Origin: Torreya grandis
Taxonomy: Eukaryota > Streptophyta > Pinopsida > Cupressales > Taxaceae
Length of the DNA stretch: 64,000 nt
Direction of reading: 5' to 3'
Assembly (NCBI GenBank): GCA_037957365.1
Contig: JARHVA010001737.1
Span: 886,001 to 950,000, forward strand
Made by a program: the position numbers and the translations under genes. Below are positions 1 through 13,059 of this stretch, piece by piece. Below the pieces are notes generated by a model that was not told where the DNA came from, did no database searches, and worked only from the letters and a program-made list of their open reading frames with translations. Numbering within the stretch: the stretch's first letter is position 1; each line of letters opens with the position of its first letter.

Positions 1-1797
1 TAACTAATTTAGACTAGCAACAACTGATCAAGGAACTACCATCCCTTATTTTAGTGAGACTGTAATCTCACAAGGAGCTACTACACCTATCTAGATGAGT
101 TGCCACAATAACTAGACCTTCATCAAGTTTCACCTTGTAAGGAGGCTACAACCCCTTATATGTTGAGCATCCATAACAACACCTATAAATAGAACATCTC
201 TTAAAACATTTATTTCTTACCAATCTGATGGAGATATAAATTAAATTAGCTCTCTTCAACTCTACACACTTAATGCATCCAAAGTCACCTTTTCGATCAC
301 TCTTCACTCCTCAACAACAACTCTGTCACCATATCAACGTGAACAAAAGGTCATACACACATACCTAGATCTTCTATTCTCAAAAACCCATCCATTGATC
401 ACACTTACTTTCCTTCTCTCAACCATTCACTCTAAACCACACACACAAACCTCTCTAAAATCTATAAACCATCATCTTTGGTTTCACTATTTATAGAGCA
501 TTCATGATTATAAACAACTTGGTCAGAAATTAGGCATGCCTTATCTCTTAAGTATTATATCATATAAAAAATGGCTCAACACAATCCACATAGGTCAGAC
601 ATAGTATCTATGGTTTACCCTTAAACAACTACACCTTTCAATTAGGCCCTTGTAGCCCTTATAGGTCTCATGGAGACCCATTCACTCCTTTAGCACTCCA
701 TCAAGAAAAAAAAGAACACATGACCACTTTAAAATGTATAGTTCCATAACACATGACCCCTTATACTTCCTCAAATAATCATATTCATCTCTACTCACTT
801 CTACGTATGCTCAATCAACTCAAAAATAGACCTTGTACATAGGAATATTATGAAAGGACACATAGTCAACTTCTTAAGCATTGTTCATACTCAAGATAGA
901 TTGATAACACCTCAAAAATCCATATATAATATCCTTATGAATTCTAGAAGACCTTTCAAATCTAAGTCATCATGAAACATCAAAATAGCAACAACACAAG
1001 TTCAAATATCCTTCTCGGGTTACTTGCAAAATATGCACGAACACATAGTCAACTTTTAACCTCAATATATTTGACTATAAAAACTTTTATATCTTAAAAT
1101 ATATATTTATATATGTGCCTTGGATTATTTTACAAATTATATTTTCACACCATGAGCAAATTATGCATAGATCGAAATATATAGCCAAAATATAAAGCAC
1201 TTGTTTTTTTCCTTTGTACATTTGAATATTTAAATCCCAACGGTCACAGTTAAACCTCAAACACCATGCTATCATATCATGTCATATCTTCTTATATCAA
1301 TAAAACACACCATAAATATTATTTTAAGGATATCAAACTTTACCTTCCATCACTCATTGTTGGATCTTCATCTTGACTATTTGACTTAATGTGCTCTATC
1401 AATCTCTTGTACGTAGTTAGGTCTTTAGCTGTGTTAAACATTGGACACCTTGAAATTATCTCACTCAATATGCACCATTGATATGTGTATGTATAAACAT
1501 ATGATAATTTTTAGAACTTATAATAAGCTTGATATTTACCTCTACTCAATGTTAAACTTTGAACACTTGTCCTCATCTTGCTGCTTCTTGACACCTTGGA
1601 ATAAACACGCTCCATTGATCCTTTTGTGAGGAATTTGATATTTAATTTCATTAACCAAAGAAAAATTTGAGTTATTTGAAAAAAAACACCATATATATTC
1701 AATATATGATCACCCATAACCCATTATATCTCCATCTGGTCCTAATTTTTAACATCATGAAAAATAGACTATGGGAACCATTGCAATCTATCTAAGA
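1..1797. other. AT-rich region without a recognisable gene
   Basis: Nothing longer than about 70 codons is open on either strand and no known domain is readable. Phrases such as 'taggtctcatggagacc' near 660 recur at about 13,876, so this may be a decayed non-coding part (perhaps LTR) of a repeat family that is also present at 13.1-16.4 kb. That link is inferred from short shared phrases only. Confidence 0.4.
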
Positions 1798-2440
1798 AGC
1801 CAACTTTGAACCTCAATAACGTTTGTTGCGCTTAGATGCATGATCTGATATTTTAACCATAAGATCACATTTCATATGTAAATTTAACCATATATCAATA
1901 TACTCGTGAAACCTTCATATGTGTGAGATATAACACCATTTATTTGCTCACTTAGATTTTTCTGCCATAGAACCAACCATGCCTAAAACTACCTGAAAGG
2001 CCAACTTTGCACATGCATATCTTTTTATGAACTTCATATTATGTCTTTAAATTTAGTGAATATCAAATAGGAACAAAAGTAAACAAACCCATATGATCAA
2101 ATTCTTTTTAAACTACCACATGTGTGAAATATAACACCATCAAAATGCCTACTCAGCTTTTCCTACCACATTACAAATTTGGCAAAGTATGGGCAAACAC
2201 TATCAAACTACCTAGGAACCCACATTTTCACTTGCATATATTGTGTTGTGCTTTGTCACAGGACCCAAAATTTAGCACATAATAACTAAGCACAAATCTA
2301 ATCACAACCATATGACCAACTCCCCCTGACTCATCCACATGTGGCCATTATGATGTCATCAAACTAACTACTTAGATTTTCTGCCACTTGACCCAAAATG
2401 TCTAAATGAAAACTATGGACTACCAAATTAATTCCAATCA
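1798..2440. repeat. Three diverged tandem units of about 200-220 bp
   Basis: The phrase 'GCCAACTTTG' and relatives begin units near 1,798, 1,998 and 2,217. Each unit continues through an 'acatgtgtgaaatataacacc'-like phrase to 'tagatttttctgccat'-like text near 1,958, 2,154 and 2,377. The units have drifted strongly and are not open reading frames. They may be an internal array of an old LTR. Confidence 0.45.
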
Positions 2441-5400
2441 TGCACACAAGCACTAAAATAAATATTTACTTCTAATAATAACCCTTGTACATTCTCAATA
2501 CTTCAAACTCATCCCTAATAATATCTAAACAGATAAAACCTAAAGATCAACCAAACCTACTCAAGCATACTAGGATAAGCATATTGCACACTTTTTCATA
2601 GTTACTTATACTATCAAGGCAATTAATCCACTCACTTGGACACCTTCATGACATCATTGACAACTCTTCAACAAGTTACAATTCCAAGAGAAGGTGAAGA
2701 AATAGTCATACTATTCACCTTCAGCATGTGTTATCTTGGCTTGATGATGTCCTCATGACATGTGGCATATAATTGTCTCTTCATCTCCTATGACCCATCT
2801 TTCTCTCTTGAAACTTCCCTTTCTTGGTTGAGGAGTTACAATTTATTACCCTAACACATATCCTACTTGACCTTCTTAGCATTTTTCTATGCCATTATTA
2901 TATCTTGAAATGCATCTCTCATCTTGGTGAGAATGAGACTTAAGACTTAGACTTATTCACACTTGATATTTTTCATTAGAACCTATAACTTACATGTCTA
3001 AGTCTTTTTTATCAAAAAAAATGCTAGGAAGACAAATATATCACTCATACCAAGTCTATTATTTGCTTGAATATTATCACAACAATCTTGTCAACTCTAT
3101 GTATGTCTTGTCTAATATCATATAACCTATATACAATATTATATATCATCTTTTGATTTATTATCTATATATTAGGCCTTTACAGCCTACTAACAAGGAG
3201 TTTGGAGAGGGTTGTATGTACTCTTACTATAGAAGCTTTATATATAGGTAAGAACTATATGGAAACCTTGTTCATGTTCTATGATTTCAACATTGAGGTT
3301 TTAGGTGTTTTATGAATTCTTAGGATTCCTTAAGAGCATGTTCATGTTGAAACAAGTTTTAAAAGTTGATAGAGTCTTGTATGCTTCTTTCAAGGCTTTC
3401 AACAACATGGTCAGTGGACTACCTAGGATTAAGATCTCAACTTGCCTATAGCCATTATCTTAGGCTTGTATACAACCTATATATCCTTCCAAATATGTCA
3501 TTATTTTCTTACATGGATGTCATGAAGTGTCTTTATGCCATTTATGACCTTGAGGAGGTTTGTAAATTCAACTCTCTATGCAAATATGAGAACACTCTTC
3601 ATTTATGCTAAGTTTATTGACTTGGAATATATATTATCACCTTTAGAGTATATTTAATTAATTTATGAGGGAAATTATACCTATTTCAAGTCCCATAAAT
3701 TCTCCTCAATTTGTTTATATGTTTCTATATAGACAAAAACGTGAATTAGGCCTAAAAAGTGTAGTTTTTAGACCATTTCCTTAAGTTTTTACTCTACATG
3801 CGCCAATATTTTGGCTCCAACATATGATATTGAGGCTTATATATGTTATTAAAGTGTTTAATGGACAAATAATGTGTATTATAATCTTTTAAATAGTCAT
3901 TCTCATTCCTTGAGATCTTTAAGGGCAAAAAAGGAGATTTTAGGCCTTTACCTTGTTAATGATTATCCATAGAGTTGAGCCCCATAATGAACTTAAAAAT
4001 GATATTAATTTGGAATTAATAGGACCTATAAACATCCCCTAATATAATTTTTTCCAATTCATTTTCTCTATTGACTTCTCATGTAATAGAGTTGACCTTC
4101 ACGAGCTTTGTTGCCCTGTATGTGGAGGTCGAGATGAATGTTTTTAGCAAAAAAGACTCAAAATGATTGGTTTTGATTTAGAAACACATTTTATATGATT
4201 TATACATTAATTATGATCTATATATATGGTTTACAAAGTATTTTAACCTTTAAACATCTTTTCACTTGCTTTAACCCATGCCAAGGGTTTCTTGACAATT
4301 TAGGGGATTTGACCCTAATTGCCATATTTTGATGATTTTTCCTCATTATAAGGAATACAATCAATATTTAAACTTTATAAAATGTATTTCACATCATAAA
4401 TATCCATAAAAATCCAATTTTAACACAAAAATTGTATATTCTTCCTATATTTTGTTTTGTAGGCCTATAGGTGTGCATTCTAGGCTCCAAACCCATTGCA
4501 AGATTGCTCTTGAATTGACTCCCCTAATTATTATGAAATTTAAATGATTTTAAAAACATTTTGGATTAAACTTAACCTATTTTATTACATTTTAAATTTA
4601 AATACTACATAAGGTTTACCAAGATCCTTTTCATTCCAAACTTGTAGACTTACACAGCCCACATGTGCATGCATGAATAAATTATTCTCTTTCCATTTTT
4701 GATATTTTATTTATTTTAATAGGTTTGATTTTAGATTAATTATTTTAATAATATAAATAATTTATCATATACCTCATCCTTAGTTTCAACTCTATTACTT
4801 CTCACTTCAACACTTGAGACCATATTCAAGAACCTTAGATCAATAGTCTTAAGTCTGCCTCCTATAACTTCCCCTCAAAGATGATCATGTAATGTCTAAA
4901 AATTAGTTTTATGATTCATAATGGTTTATTAAACTTATAAATTAGTGTTTAAAACCATTTTTCATGTGTACTATTCTTCAATGCATCAAATGTGATTGCC
5001 TAGGAGACTGTGTTTCCTTTATTTGAGGCTTATAGGTTGAACAAGCACTAGAAGACTATTTTAGATATGGATGTGAGATTGGTAAAATATTTAATGTGGT
5101 GTAATATAATATTTAAGGTTTAATCCATGTTTTTTATCTTATTACATGATTCCAAAACCTTCTAAATAGTGTTTAATAACTACAAACTTGTACTCTCAAA
5201 CCCTGTAGACTAGTGCCAGAACATTTCACTATTATTTGCATTGAATTCCTACTTAGAGATGGTGTAGTATAGATAATTTAGATTTATTTATCTATTTTAA
5301 ATCATTAAAACTTTATTTAAATTCCATAATTATGGGAAACACCTCACAACTCCATACAACCCTCTTTGTCAAGTCATTTATTGCTAGTACAACCATGATC

Positions 5401-6960
5401 ACTGGGAATTCATATCAATTTTGATTTTTTAGGGACCATTAGATCTCAAATAGACACTTTAAAACCATTTTAATTTATTCATTAAATACATACGTGTCAT
5501 TTCAAGATAAAACTGTGATATTAGGGTTTTAGTAAGGTTTAAGAGAGATCTAACTTCTTAACAATGGTTCATAAAGCTCTTCCCCATAATCCCAGAACTA
5601 TTGACATGGATTTGAATTTAATATGGGTTTTCAACATCCCCTAATAATTTTTTTTCTAAAACATATCCTCCTTCATGAATCAACTTCACCAAAATGACTC
5701 TTCTTGATTATGCCTGCAGACTTGCAAACCCGATGGAGGAGTTGAGTAGATTTTTGCCTTCATTGGACCCAAAACTTCTTTCTCTACATGATTTTAAGAA
5801 TTATGAGTTTTTAGGATATTTTTTATATATTATAATACCATAATAAATTTTAAAATCCTGTCAATGAGACCTCTTGATCAAGATTTAGGCTGCATAATCA
5901 CTTCTGGACCTATCTTCATCAAGAAAGCTTGCCATATTCTACCAAAATATCCTATTAGAGCTATGAACCAGATGCCCATGGAGTTACTCTTTTATTTTAC
6001 AATGTTATTTTAATGTACCAAGCCTCTCTTCATCTTATTTTCCATACCATTTCTTCATTATACTATGTTTATATGTTAGATCAATGAGTAAAGCAATTTT
6101 TTTAAGTGAGTGTACATTAGAAAAGAAGTATTTTGACACCTTGACTGAGGTTATGGATAAAAATATGTATAATATGATCCTAAAAAATGTCAAATGACTC
6201 AAAAATACTTGTTTTGAGCTCTATTCATGATTTTAGACCTTCGCACTTGATGTTTCCTAAAGGGGTTACACTACAACATTACAACAAGCAATATGATAAA
6301 ATAAATGAAACCTTAATATCTCTAAAATTACCTTAAACTCCTCAAAATTATTGAAAATACAATGTTGATACTTAATTAGCTTTGATTTTAGGTCTACTTA
6401 TCCATCATGGAGCATCATGATTTCTTGGGAGATCAACACTTCCTTGTTTTCATTATAGATCAAACACATCTTAACTTTCACAAACTAACCTTAATCTTTC
6501 CAAGGTTACCTTAAAATTTTCTAAACTACATTTCAAAAGACCTCTTCAAATATAATGGAATAAAATTTATTAGATAATACACACACATGGACCCTATAAT
6601 ACTAATAAGACCCTATTTAGACCTTAATATGACATACAACACCAAACCATGACACCAAGACATGACTCTCAACAAGACCATTTTCACGTTTAGATGACTC
6701 AATTACTTGGTTTTGAATATACCTTTGTTAAGGATGACTTATTAGCTAATGAGTATCTCAATATTTCCTATATTCATAGAAATAAAAGGGCTTCTAAGGT
6801 CCCCATACATAGGTAAAAGGAGCTTACCTACCAATAAATCAACAAGTCTACCAACCACCTATATATCTTTCATATATTGCCTTTTTTGCATGGATTTTTT
6901 ATGTGCAAACCCATAATTACTCTATTGAGTTATAGGATATCTCTTATAGCTTATATCAAT
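2441..6960. other. AT-rich non-coding region
   Basis: No gene is supported. One 81-codon plus-strand frame (3366-3611) shows no recognisable domain or coding context. Two segments about 1.6 kb apart share a diverged phrase, 'aacatcccctaata' followed by a T-run (near 4,030 and 5,632), which suggests an old direct duplication. The rest shows no structure I can name. Confidence 0.4.
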
Positions 6961-6965
6961 GGAAT

Positions 6966-8397
6966 TTAAACGTTTAATTTGCTTATCTCTTGGACTAAAT
7001 AAGATTCAACCTTATTCCCTATTTCTTTAAGTCTTTCAGGAAATGGGATGGTTGAAGTAGTTTTAAAGTTATCTTGAGGGCTATCCTTTTCCTCATTAGG
7101 TTTCTCTTTATTTGAATCAATAGGAGGGCCTAGAATCTCATTTGGGACTTCTTTTATGGTGATTAAAATATTTTTCAATGTCTTTCATGATCTCAACTAT
7201 ACATTCCCATAGTCAATGGCACCAACTCCTAAGGTTCCTTATTGCTCAGTTCCATATATAAGAGTTGCTTGTCTATTATTTAGATTTGCTATAGCAGATG
7301 TAGGTATTTTAGGCTAATACACTTATTATATTTATGGTTTTTGATTGGTATGTGGAGGCATTAGTACTTTTTGTTGTGGAAACCTCCTTTGTTGATTAAA
7401 GTTATGATGGAGAACCCATTGTTGGTTTACCTATGGTTGAGGATTAGGCGGGGCATCGAAGGTTGTTGGTGGGGTAGAGACATCCATGGTTGTTGTGTCC
7501 ACTCTTGTGTAAACCATGGTGGAGCTCCCCATGCTTGTGGAGGTGCCTATCCATGCCATGACATCATCTATGGGTTAGAAAGAGCTCTAGGATCTAAATG
7601 GATCTGATTTTAATTATGGGAAAATTGGTTTACCTTTCTTTGTATGAAGTTGAGATCTTCTATTCATTTAGTTTCCTATTTTAGTTTTTTTTAGGACAAA
7701 TAGGTGGGAAAAATTATTGGTATCATGATTAGTTGCATCACATATTCCACACATATCAATTATGTCCAAATGACAATCTTAGAGAGCATGCTTCAACCTA
7801 CATTTAGGGAAAGACATTACTAGTGTCTTAGTCATAGCATTGGCCTTGGATTAGAGGCCATATAACATAGTGTTAAATTACACTAAAATGTTTGTCTTGA
7901 GGCTGGATAATTATTCCATAAGTTATCCTACATTAGTACCACTCTTGTATGTTTTCATCTTTCTAACACTCCCTCTAGTTCTTGAGTAATTCCTACACAT
8001 TTTAGCTGTCATTGAGATCAAGCTTTTTTATGTCTCATTTACCCATAAGGTTTATGGATTCCCTAGCATCATTATCAATAAATTTTAATAAAATAATTTT
8101 TAATACTTCCTCACTCAATTCATATCCACATTTTCTATGAATAGAAAGGAAGCATTCAAGGTAGTCTTCTAAATTTTCATCCTCATTTTGTTTTATCCTT
8201 AAAAATTCTTCCTTTCTATCTCTTCCTCTATATTATTCCTAGTATTTGTCTAGGAATTTATTTTCCATCTCTTCAAATGATGAAATGGAGTTTAGATACA
8301 ATCCCATAAACCATCTCATAATTGATTCTATGGGTGTATAATGGAATAATTTCAACTTCTAACTATCAGTTCTATAATCATAAGTTTGACATAGGAA
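6966..8397 (-). pseudogene. Ty3/gypsy gag remnant (Retrotrans_gag type)
   Basis: Reading the minus strand from about 8,390, the frame gives 'LCQTYDY', then 'KLKLF', 'MRWFMGL' and 'FEEMENKFLDKY', followed by a D/E-rich 'NEDENLEDYLECF' stretch and 'INLMGK'. This is the order seen in plant Ty3/gypsy capsid domains. A Pro/Gln/Trp-rich stretch at about 7,600-7,380 and the acidic tail at 7,178-6,966 fit a gag C-terminus. Several stops break the frame, so it is dead. No protease or RT follows to the left. On its 5' side the reading is cut by the 3' end of a LINE at about 8,398, so the capsid start is missing. The gag assignment is fairly sure; the element's other parts are not found. Confidence 0.65.
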
Positions 8398-8699
8398 TTT
8401 TTTTATTGAAGAGAAATCTATATTAATTACAAGAATTAAAGTATAAAACTAATATTACAAAAAAAATGGGTGTAAAATTCACACCCCATGATCAAATTCA
8501 AATCAAGGATAAACAATCCTAAAAAAAAGCAAGTCCTAGTAGAGGGTCAATCAAGACCACTCAAAAAACATCATATCAATAGTGCATAAAAAATAAGAGA
8601 GAAAATAAAATAGCACATAGAAATAAATTAAATAATTAAGATGTCATAATAAATAGGGTGGTTGAGGGAGGTAGTGGAGAAGTTAGATCCTATGGCTTA

Positions 8700-10400
8700 T
8701 CTCCCCATCCTCACTTATCAATAGGATCAACATCCACAAGTATAGGCTCCCAACCATCACTTTATTACTCAGCATTAGTTTCATCCTTGTTTCTTTTTAG
8801 AGAAATGGCAAGAGTGAGCCAAGGAAGCTTGTCCTAGGGAGGAAGAACCTGACCCTTGTTATCATCTCCATAATTTTAGGGGGAAGGCCCCATCCCCTGC
8901 CATCACCTCCACTTTTGGAAGAACCACTCGGTCAACCACATCATAGGGAAGACTAGTGAGGTGGTGATCTACAATGGGAAACACTCATATGTCAGTTATG
9001 GGAACACTACCATCATGGACCACACCCTCGCCTAGGTGAGGGTGAAGGAAATTGTGGTAGCTCTAGAGGCTCTTGACTAATAACATATGAGGCATTCCCC
9101 TAATGGTCAAGAAGATGCTGAAGATGGTTGAGTTCCAGGCAAACTTTATCAGTCTAAATTTGAATCTAGAGAGTAACATTAGATATAATAGTAGTTTTAT
9201 TAGTAACGAATTAATATGTTCCATTTCCTCATGATTAAATCAAGCATAGTTCTTAGCTTTCTAGAATTGAAATAAAATGCCAACATGAAAAATCTACCAA
9301 AATCTATTGTATTTTATAGGGAGTAGAGTAGATTCCCCCAAGAGAGCCATCTTCCATGTAAAAAATTTAGGCCTAAATGGATGAAAGAGGGAATGAATCC
9401 AACACCATATAGACTTAGTGTGGGTGTCAAACCAAAAAAGGTGTTTGATAGTCTCAATTTGATGTCAAGATGGTAAAATGAAATTTAAAACCCCCATATT
9501 CTTATGCTAGTCACCTAAAGGCAAACCTTAATAGAGGACACACTAGATAAAATGTTTTTTTAGTCTCTATGAGAGCATAACACACATTGTAAAATCTTTT
9601 AGAAAAATTCCCATGGTTAGAACATAGGTTTCATCTATGGTTGAGGGTCTCATCTGTAATATGTTAGGGAGATAACACATTATATCCAAGTCAAGGAGAA
9701 TACGAAGTGAAGGGAGTGGTCATAGGCCAATGCCAATCCTTCCACAAAGGACTAAAATAATTGACCCTGATCTAATGAAGATATTCATCAGGTATGTAAC
9801 CTTATATTTTTACAATAGCCTCAGCATCTAAATTATTTAATTGAAATTTATTCTGAATTTGCTACCAAGAAAGCCAACACCAGCTCACCCTATAAAAGAG
9901 ATCCCCTATAATTTGCATACCTTTCTTGAATAGTATTAACCATTTAATCTAAGGGACCAAAGCAAAGGTAATATTGTGTAAATTTAGGCAAGGAGACCAC
10001 CAAAGGGAATGAAAATTAATAGAGAGACCATTCTTAAAACCCTCCCATTTCCAAATAAGATGGGGTTTGAGGTTCTCATAGGCTTTCCATAAACTTTGAA
10101 TAACAAAGGTACCCTTAATTTTAATAGGTACTAGGGTAATGAGAAGGGTGTGAAGACGCATAGCTTGCCAAGAATTTTTACCATAAGAAACTCCATGGAG
10201 ATGTTATGACATAAAATAATCTTCTAAGCTTTATCACCTTCCAAACCATGAATAACCCATTTAGCACAGAGAGCAAGGTCTTGAATTTGATGTCCAAAAT
10301 ACCATTCCCACCTACCTCTTTATCCCTACAAAAAATGTCCCAATAGACTTTGTGTAATCAATTATGGCCTTATGAATTGGTCCAAATAAAATCCCTTAAT
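8700..10400 (-). pseudogene. LINE C-terminal region remnant
   Basis: A stretch at 10,161-9,949 ('LLITLVPIKIKG ... SLWKAYENLKP') matches the equivalent piece of the LINE at 51.0 kb ('LLITTALVKIKG ... SIWKAFQLVKS'). Further downstream 'LELNHLQHLLDH' and a Gly/Pro-rich run (about 9,120-8,830) match the plus-strand LINE end at 41.2-42.2 kb. It therefore belongs to the same LINE family. The tail beyond 8,700 is AT-rich 3' untranslated sequence. Confidence 0.6.
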
Positions 10401-10499
10401 ATTTTTTCTAATTTTCTCTAGGCAACATTAGACGGAGCCCAGTAAGAAGAGTAATACACATGAGTAGCTTCCAAAACTTTGGATCAAATCTAAAACTTA

Positions 10500-11697
10500 C
10501 CCACAAAATATTAAGGCTTGGTGATCTAGAAAGATATTTATTTTTAATCCTTTGAACTACATAAGACCATATATCAAAGGGAGAAGCCCAAAAATCAAAA
10601 GGGATGCCTAGGAATTTGAATTGAATCCCTAGAATAAGCCACTACCATTGATATATGTCCAACCAAGGAGGTTTGGGAGCCATAGATTGATAGTAGCACT
10701 AAGTTTTTTTTCCATTTAATGGATGAAATTCATTCTATACAAAAAATATGAAGATAATTCATAGCATTATTTATCGATTCTTCTTCTTCCTGAAGAGTGA
10801 AGATTGAGTCATCAGTAAAATGACCATTTATCAACTGGTGGTTATATTAAGGGAGAGAAATTCCTTTGGCCAAGCCTTTAGAATAATAATTAGCTAATAG
10901 ATAGTTAAATCCCTTTGCTTCTATCACATAGAGGGTAAGGGATAAAGGGCACCCTTTCTAGATAAATTGATGGATCTCAAATTGAGAAGAATGAGTACCA
11001 TTGATAGTAATACACACCCCAACATTTTGGAAAATTATATTAACCATTTGCACAAACCTGGGACTGAAACCAATAGCTTGAAGCATGGATAAAATGAAGG
11101 GCTACTCAATGTGGTCATATGATTTTTCAAAATCAATTGTAACAAATAGGGCCTTTTGATTGGAGACCCAAGCCCACTCCATGATTTCCTAAATAACAAT
11201 GACATTGTCTAGAATATACCTATGCTAGATAAATATTTTTTCTCACTTCTAACAACTAAAGGAAGAAGATGTTTAAGCTTGACAGATAAAGCCTTAGCAA
11301 TAATCTTATAAGAGACATTAATAAAAATAATAAGCCTTTAATTAGACATAATATTAGGGTCACCAACTCTAGGGATAAACTTAATTTTACCCTGATTTAT
11401 AAGAGGACCCAAATAATTCATTAACATTGATTCAGTAAAAACCTTATGGAGGTCAAGACCCATAATATCCCATACAGTATGATAAAACTCACATAAGAAT
11501 CCAATAATACTTGGGGATTTATCCATATCCATCTTCATAATAGCCTCATGAGGATCCATATCCATATCACAAGTAACTCGATGTGCATGAGAGACACTGT
11601 CTGAAGACACTAAGCAAGAACTGCTTCTCATTAAAGAGAATTGGCATGTGCTAAAAAACTCTATGATGATGATGAACAAAGTCCTAAATAATATCAA
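10500..11697 (-). pseudogene. LINE reverse transcriptase remnant
   Basis: The frame shows 'GFLCEFYH' (about 11,500), 'RYILDN' then 'EIMEWAW' (about 11,220-11,170), 'IDFEKSYDHIE' (about 11,140-11,110), 'INGTHSSQFEIHQFI' and 'GCPLS' (about 10,990-10,930). The catalytic block reads FTDD at about 10,830 where plant LINEs have FADD. These are RT blocks 0 to 5 in their usual order. Multiple stops interrupt the frame. The reading agrees with the RT pieces of the other LINEs at 35.7 kb and 56.6 kb. Confidence 0.75.
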
Positions 11698-12189
11698 GGA
11701 GTTTTGTTAGCTAAGCATTTCCTTCCTTGATGGATTTAATTATATCATCAACACATATAGAATGTAGAAGAGACAAGAATTCCTTGGTTACTTTTTACCC
11801 AATTTTCATCTAGTGCATCCAAGCTCAGATTTGATCCCATTTAGAAATATGAGCCTCTTCATTTGAAACTTGTATTGCCATTGTGTTGCTTGGGTTTGAA
11901 ACTAAACATTTAAAGGAGAAGCTTCAAAATCCTATAATACCTAGAGGTATTCACAGTTGGTATTATTATGAAGATGACACCAATTTTACTTATCATAGAT
12001 TTGAATAAATGTGTTATTACAAGCTAGATCATCTTACCACCACATTATCAAGACAGTGTCCCCCTTAGGACAGGGAATAAGATTTTAAATTTTGATAATA
12101 TTTGCCATCATCCTTTCATGTTTTAGGTGGGTAGTATTGAGGTAAAAATAGGTCAAAATTGGCTTCACTTGAGGGGTATACCATTCCAA

Positions 12190-12935
12190 ATTTAAGATAT
12201 GGGATGATGATCCGATAAAAAAGTGTTGGGGAGCACCAAAACTAGTCTATCATGAATAGGAGTAAAAAATAAAATATCTTATTCAACTAACAATGCTCGA
12301 TCTAGATACTGAAGAATCTAATCTTCCCCTTGGTATAAGTTGGACCAAGTGAACCATGGAGATTTTGAATTATTCATGTGGTGATGATTAGGATCAAACA
12401 CCCTAAGTTTGTTACGCATATAAAACCAAACTTCCTACTCATCAACACACTACCACATAGGAAAGTGGTTTTATTTGAAATCAATAGATTGCACCATATT
12501 AAAATTTATATAGAGGACCCAATGTGATTCTAGACATGAATCTACCAACCATCTCCAAAATTAAGAATGCTCCACAACATCATTATAGTAATATAAATTT
12601 ACAATCCCAATTATGTGATTATCAAAGTCAAAAAGAGTCCAAACCATCTAATGGGTGGGATTAGAACCCCAAGAGATAATGTTCTAAAAGAGATATTAAG
12701 ATAATAAAGTGATATCCCCACCATGTCCATCATCATGTATAGTATTCTAACAAATGGCTCTAGGCCAAACTATTCATGTTGCATTCTATAAGAAGAAGCC
12801 AAAAATCTTGAATTATTATAAAGAAAAAAAATTCATGCTACTAAAAATTTTGAAAATTGTTTTTGAATACATACTTATGCAGTAGATTAGTAAGGCCATG
12901 AATATTCCATAAATAAATGGGCATTGATAAATTTT
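12190..12935 (-). pseudogene. LINE endonuclease (EEP/AP-endonuclease-like) remnant
   Basis: The minus frame contains 'LWNIHGLTN' (about 12,915-12,880, equivalent to the WNIRGL start of plant LINE endonucleases). It continues with 'HWVLYINFNMV' (about 12,520, the position of the GDFN block), 'PWFTWSN' followed by 'LDRALL' (about 12,360-12,290) and 'LPNTFLSDHHPIS' (about 12,240-12,195). The SDHHP block carries the C-terminal catalytic histidine and is intact. In the family this domain nicks the target DNA to prime reverse transcription. In-frame stops and a changed GDFN block mean it is not functional. Confidence 0.7.
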
Positions 12936-13059
12936 GATGTTCATATCATTCTCCTCTATGAGGTGTTCAATTATAGCGAACCAATTATAAGTCGATTTGT
13001 CTAGCATAAAATCACACACATTAAATGGTTGTCTTTTATGAGCCATATATTCATGTTTT

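Larger units (their letters stand above)
8398..12940 (-). mobile_element. Decayed LINE (non-LTR retrotransposon), ORF2 region
   Basis: The minus strand carries, in order, an EEP-type endonuclease (about 12,930-12,190), reverse transcriptase (about 11,700-10,500) and a C-terminal region (10,400-8,700). The 3' end is marked by 'cttcaataaaaaa' (a T-run on the plus strand at about 8,399), directly against gypsy gag sequence, so the LINE appears to have inserted into that gag. I could not find the matching target duplication on the 5' side; the 5' end near 12,940-13,050 is inferred from the endonuclease start. Many stops and frameshifts show the copy is old and inactive. Confidence 0.7.

Noticed and set aside
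1798..2440. CRISPR-like array
   Set aside because: Units are long, diverged and without unique spacers, and the sequence is eukaryotic.
3366..3611. 81-codon plus-strand frame as a gene
   Set aside because: No domain, no coding neighbours and AT-rich composition like its surroundings; the length is expected by chance.
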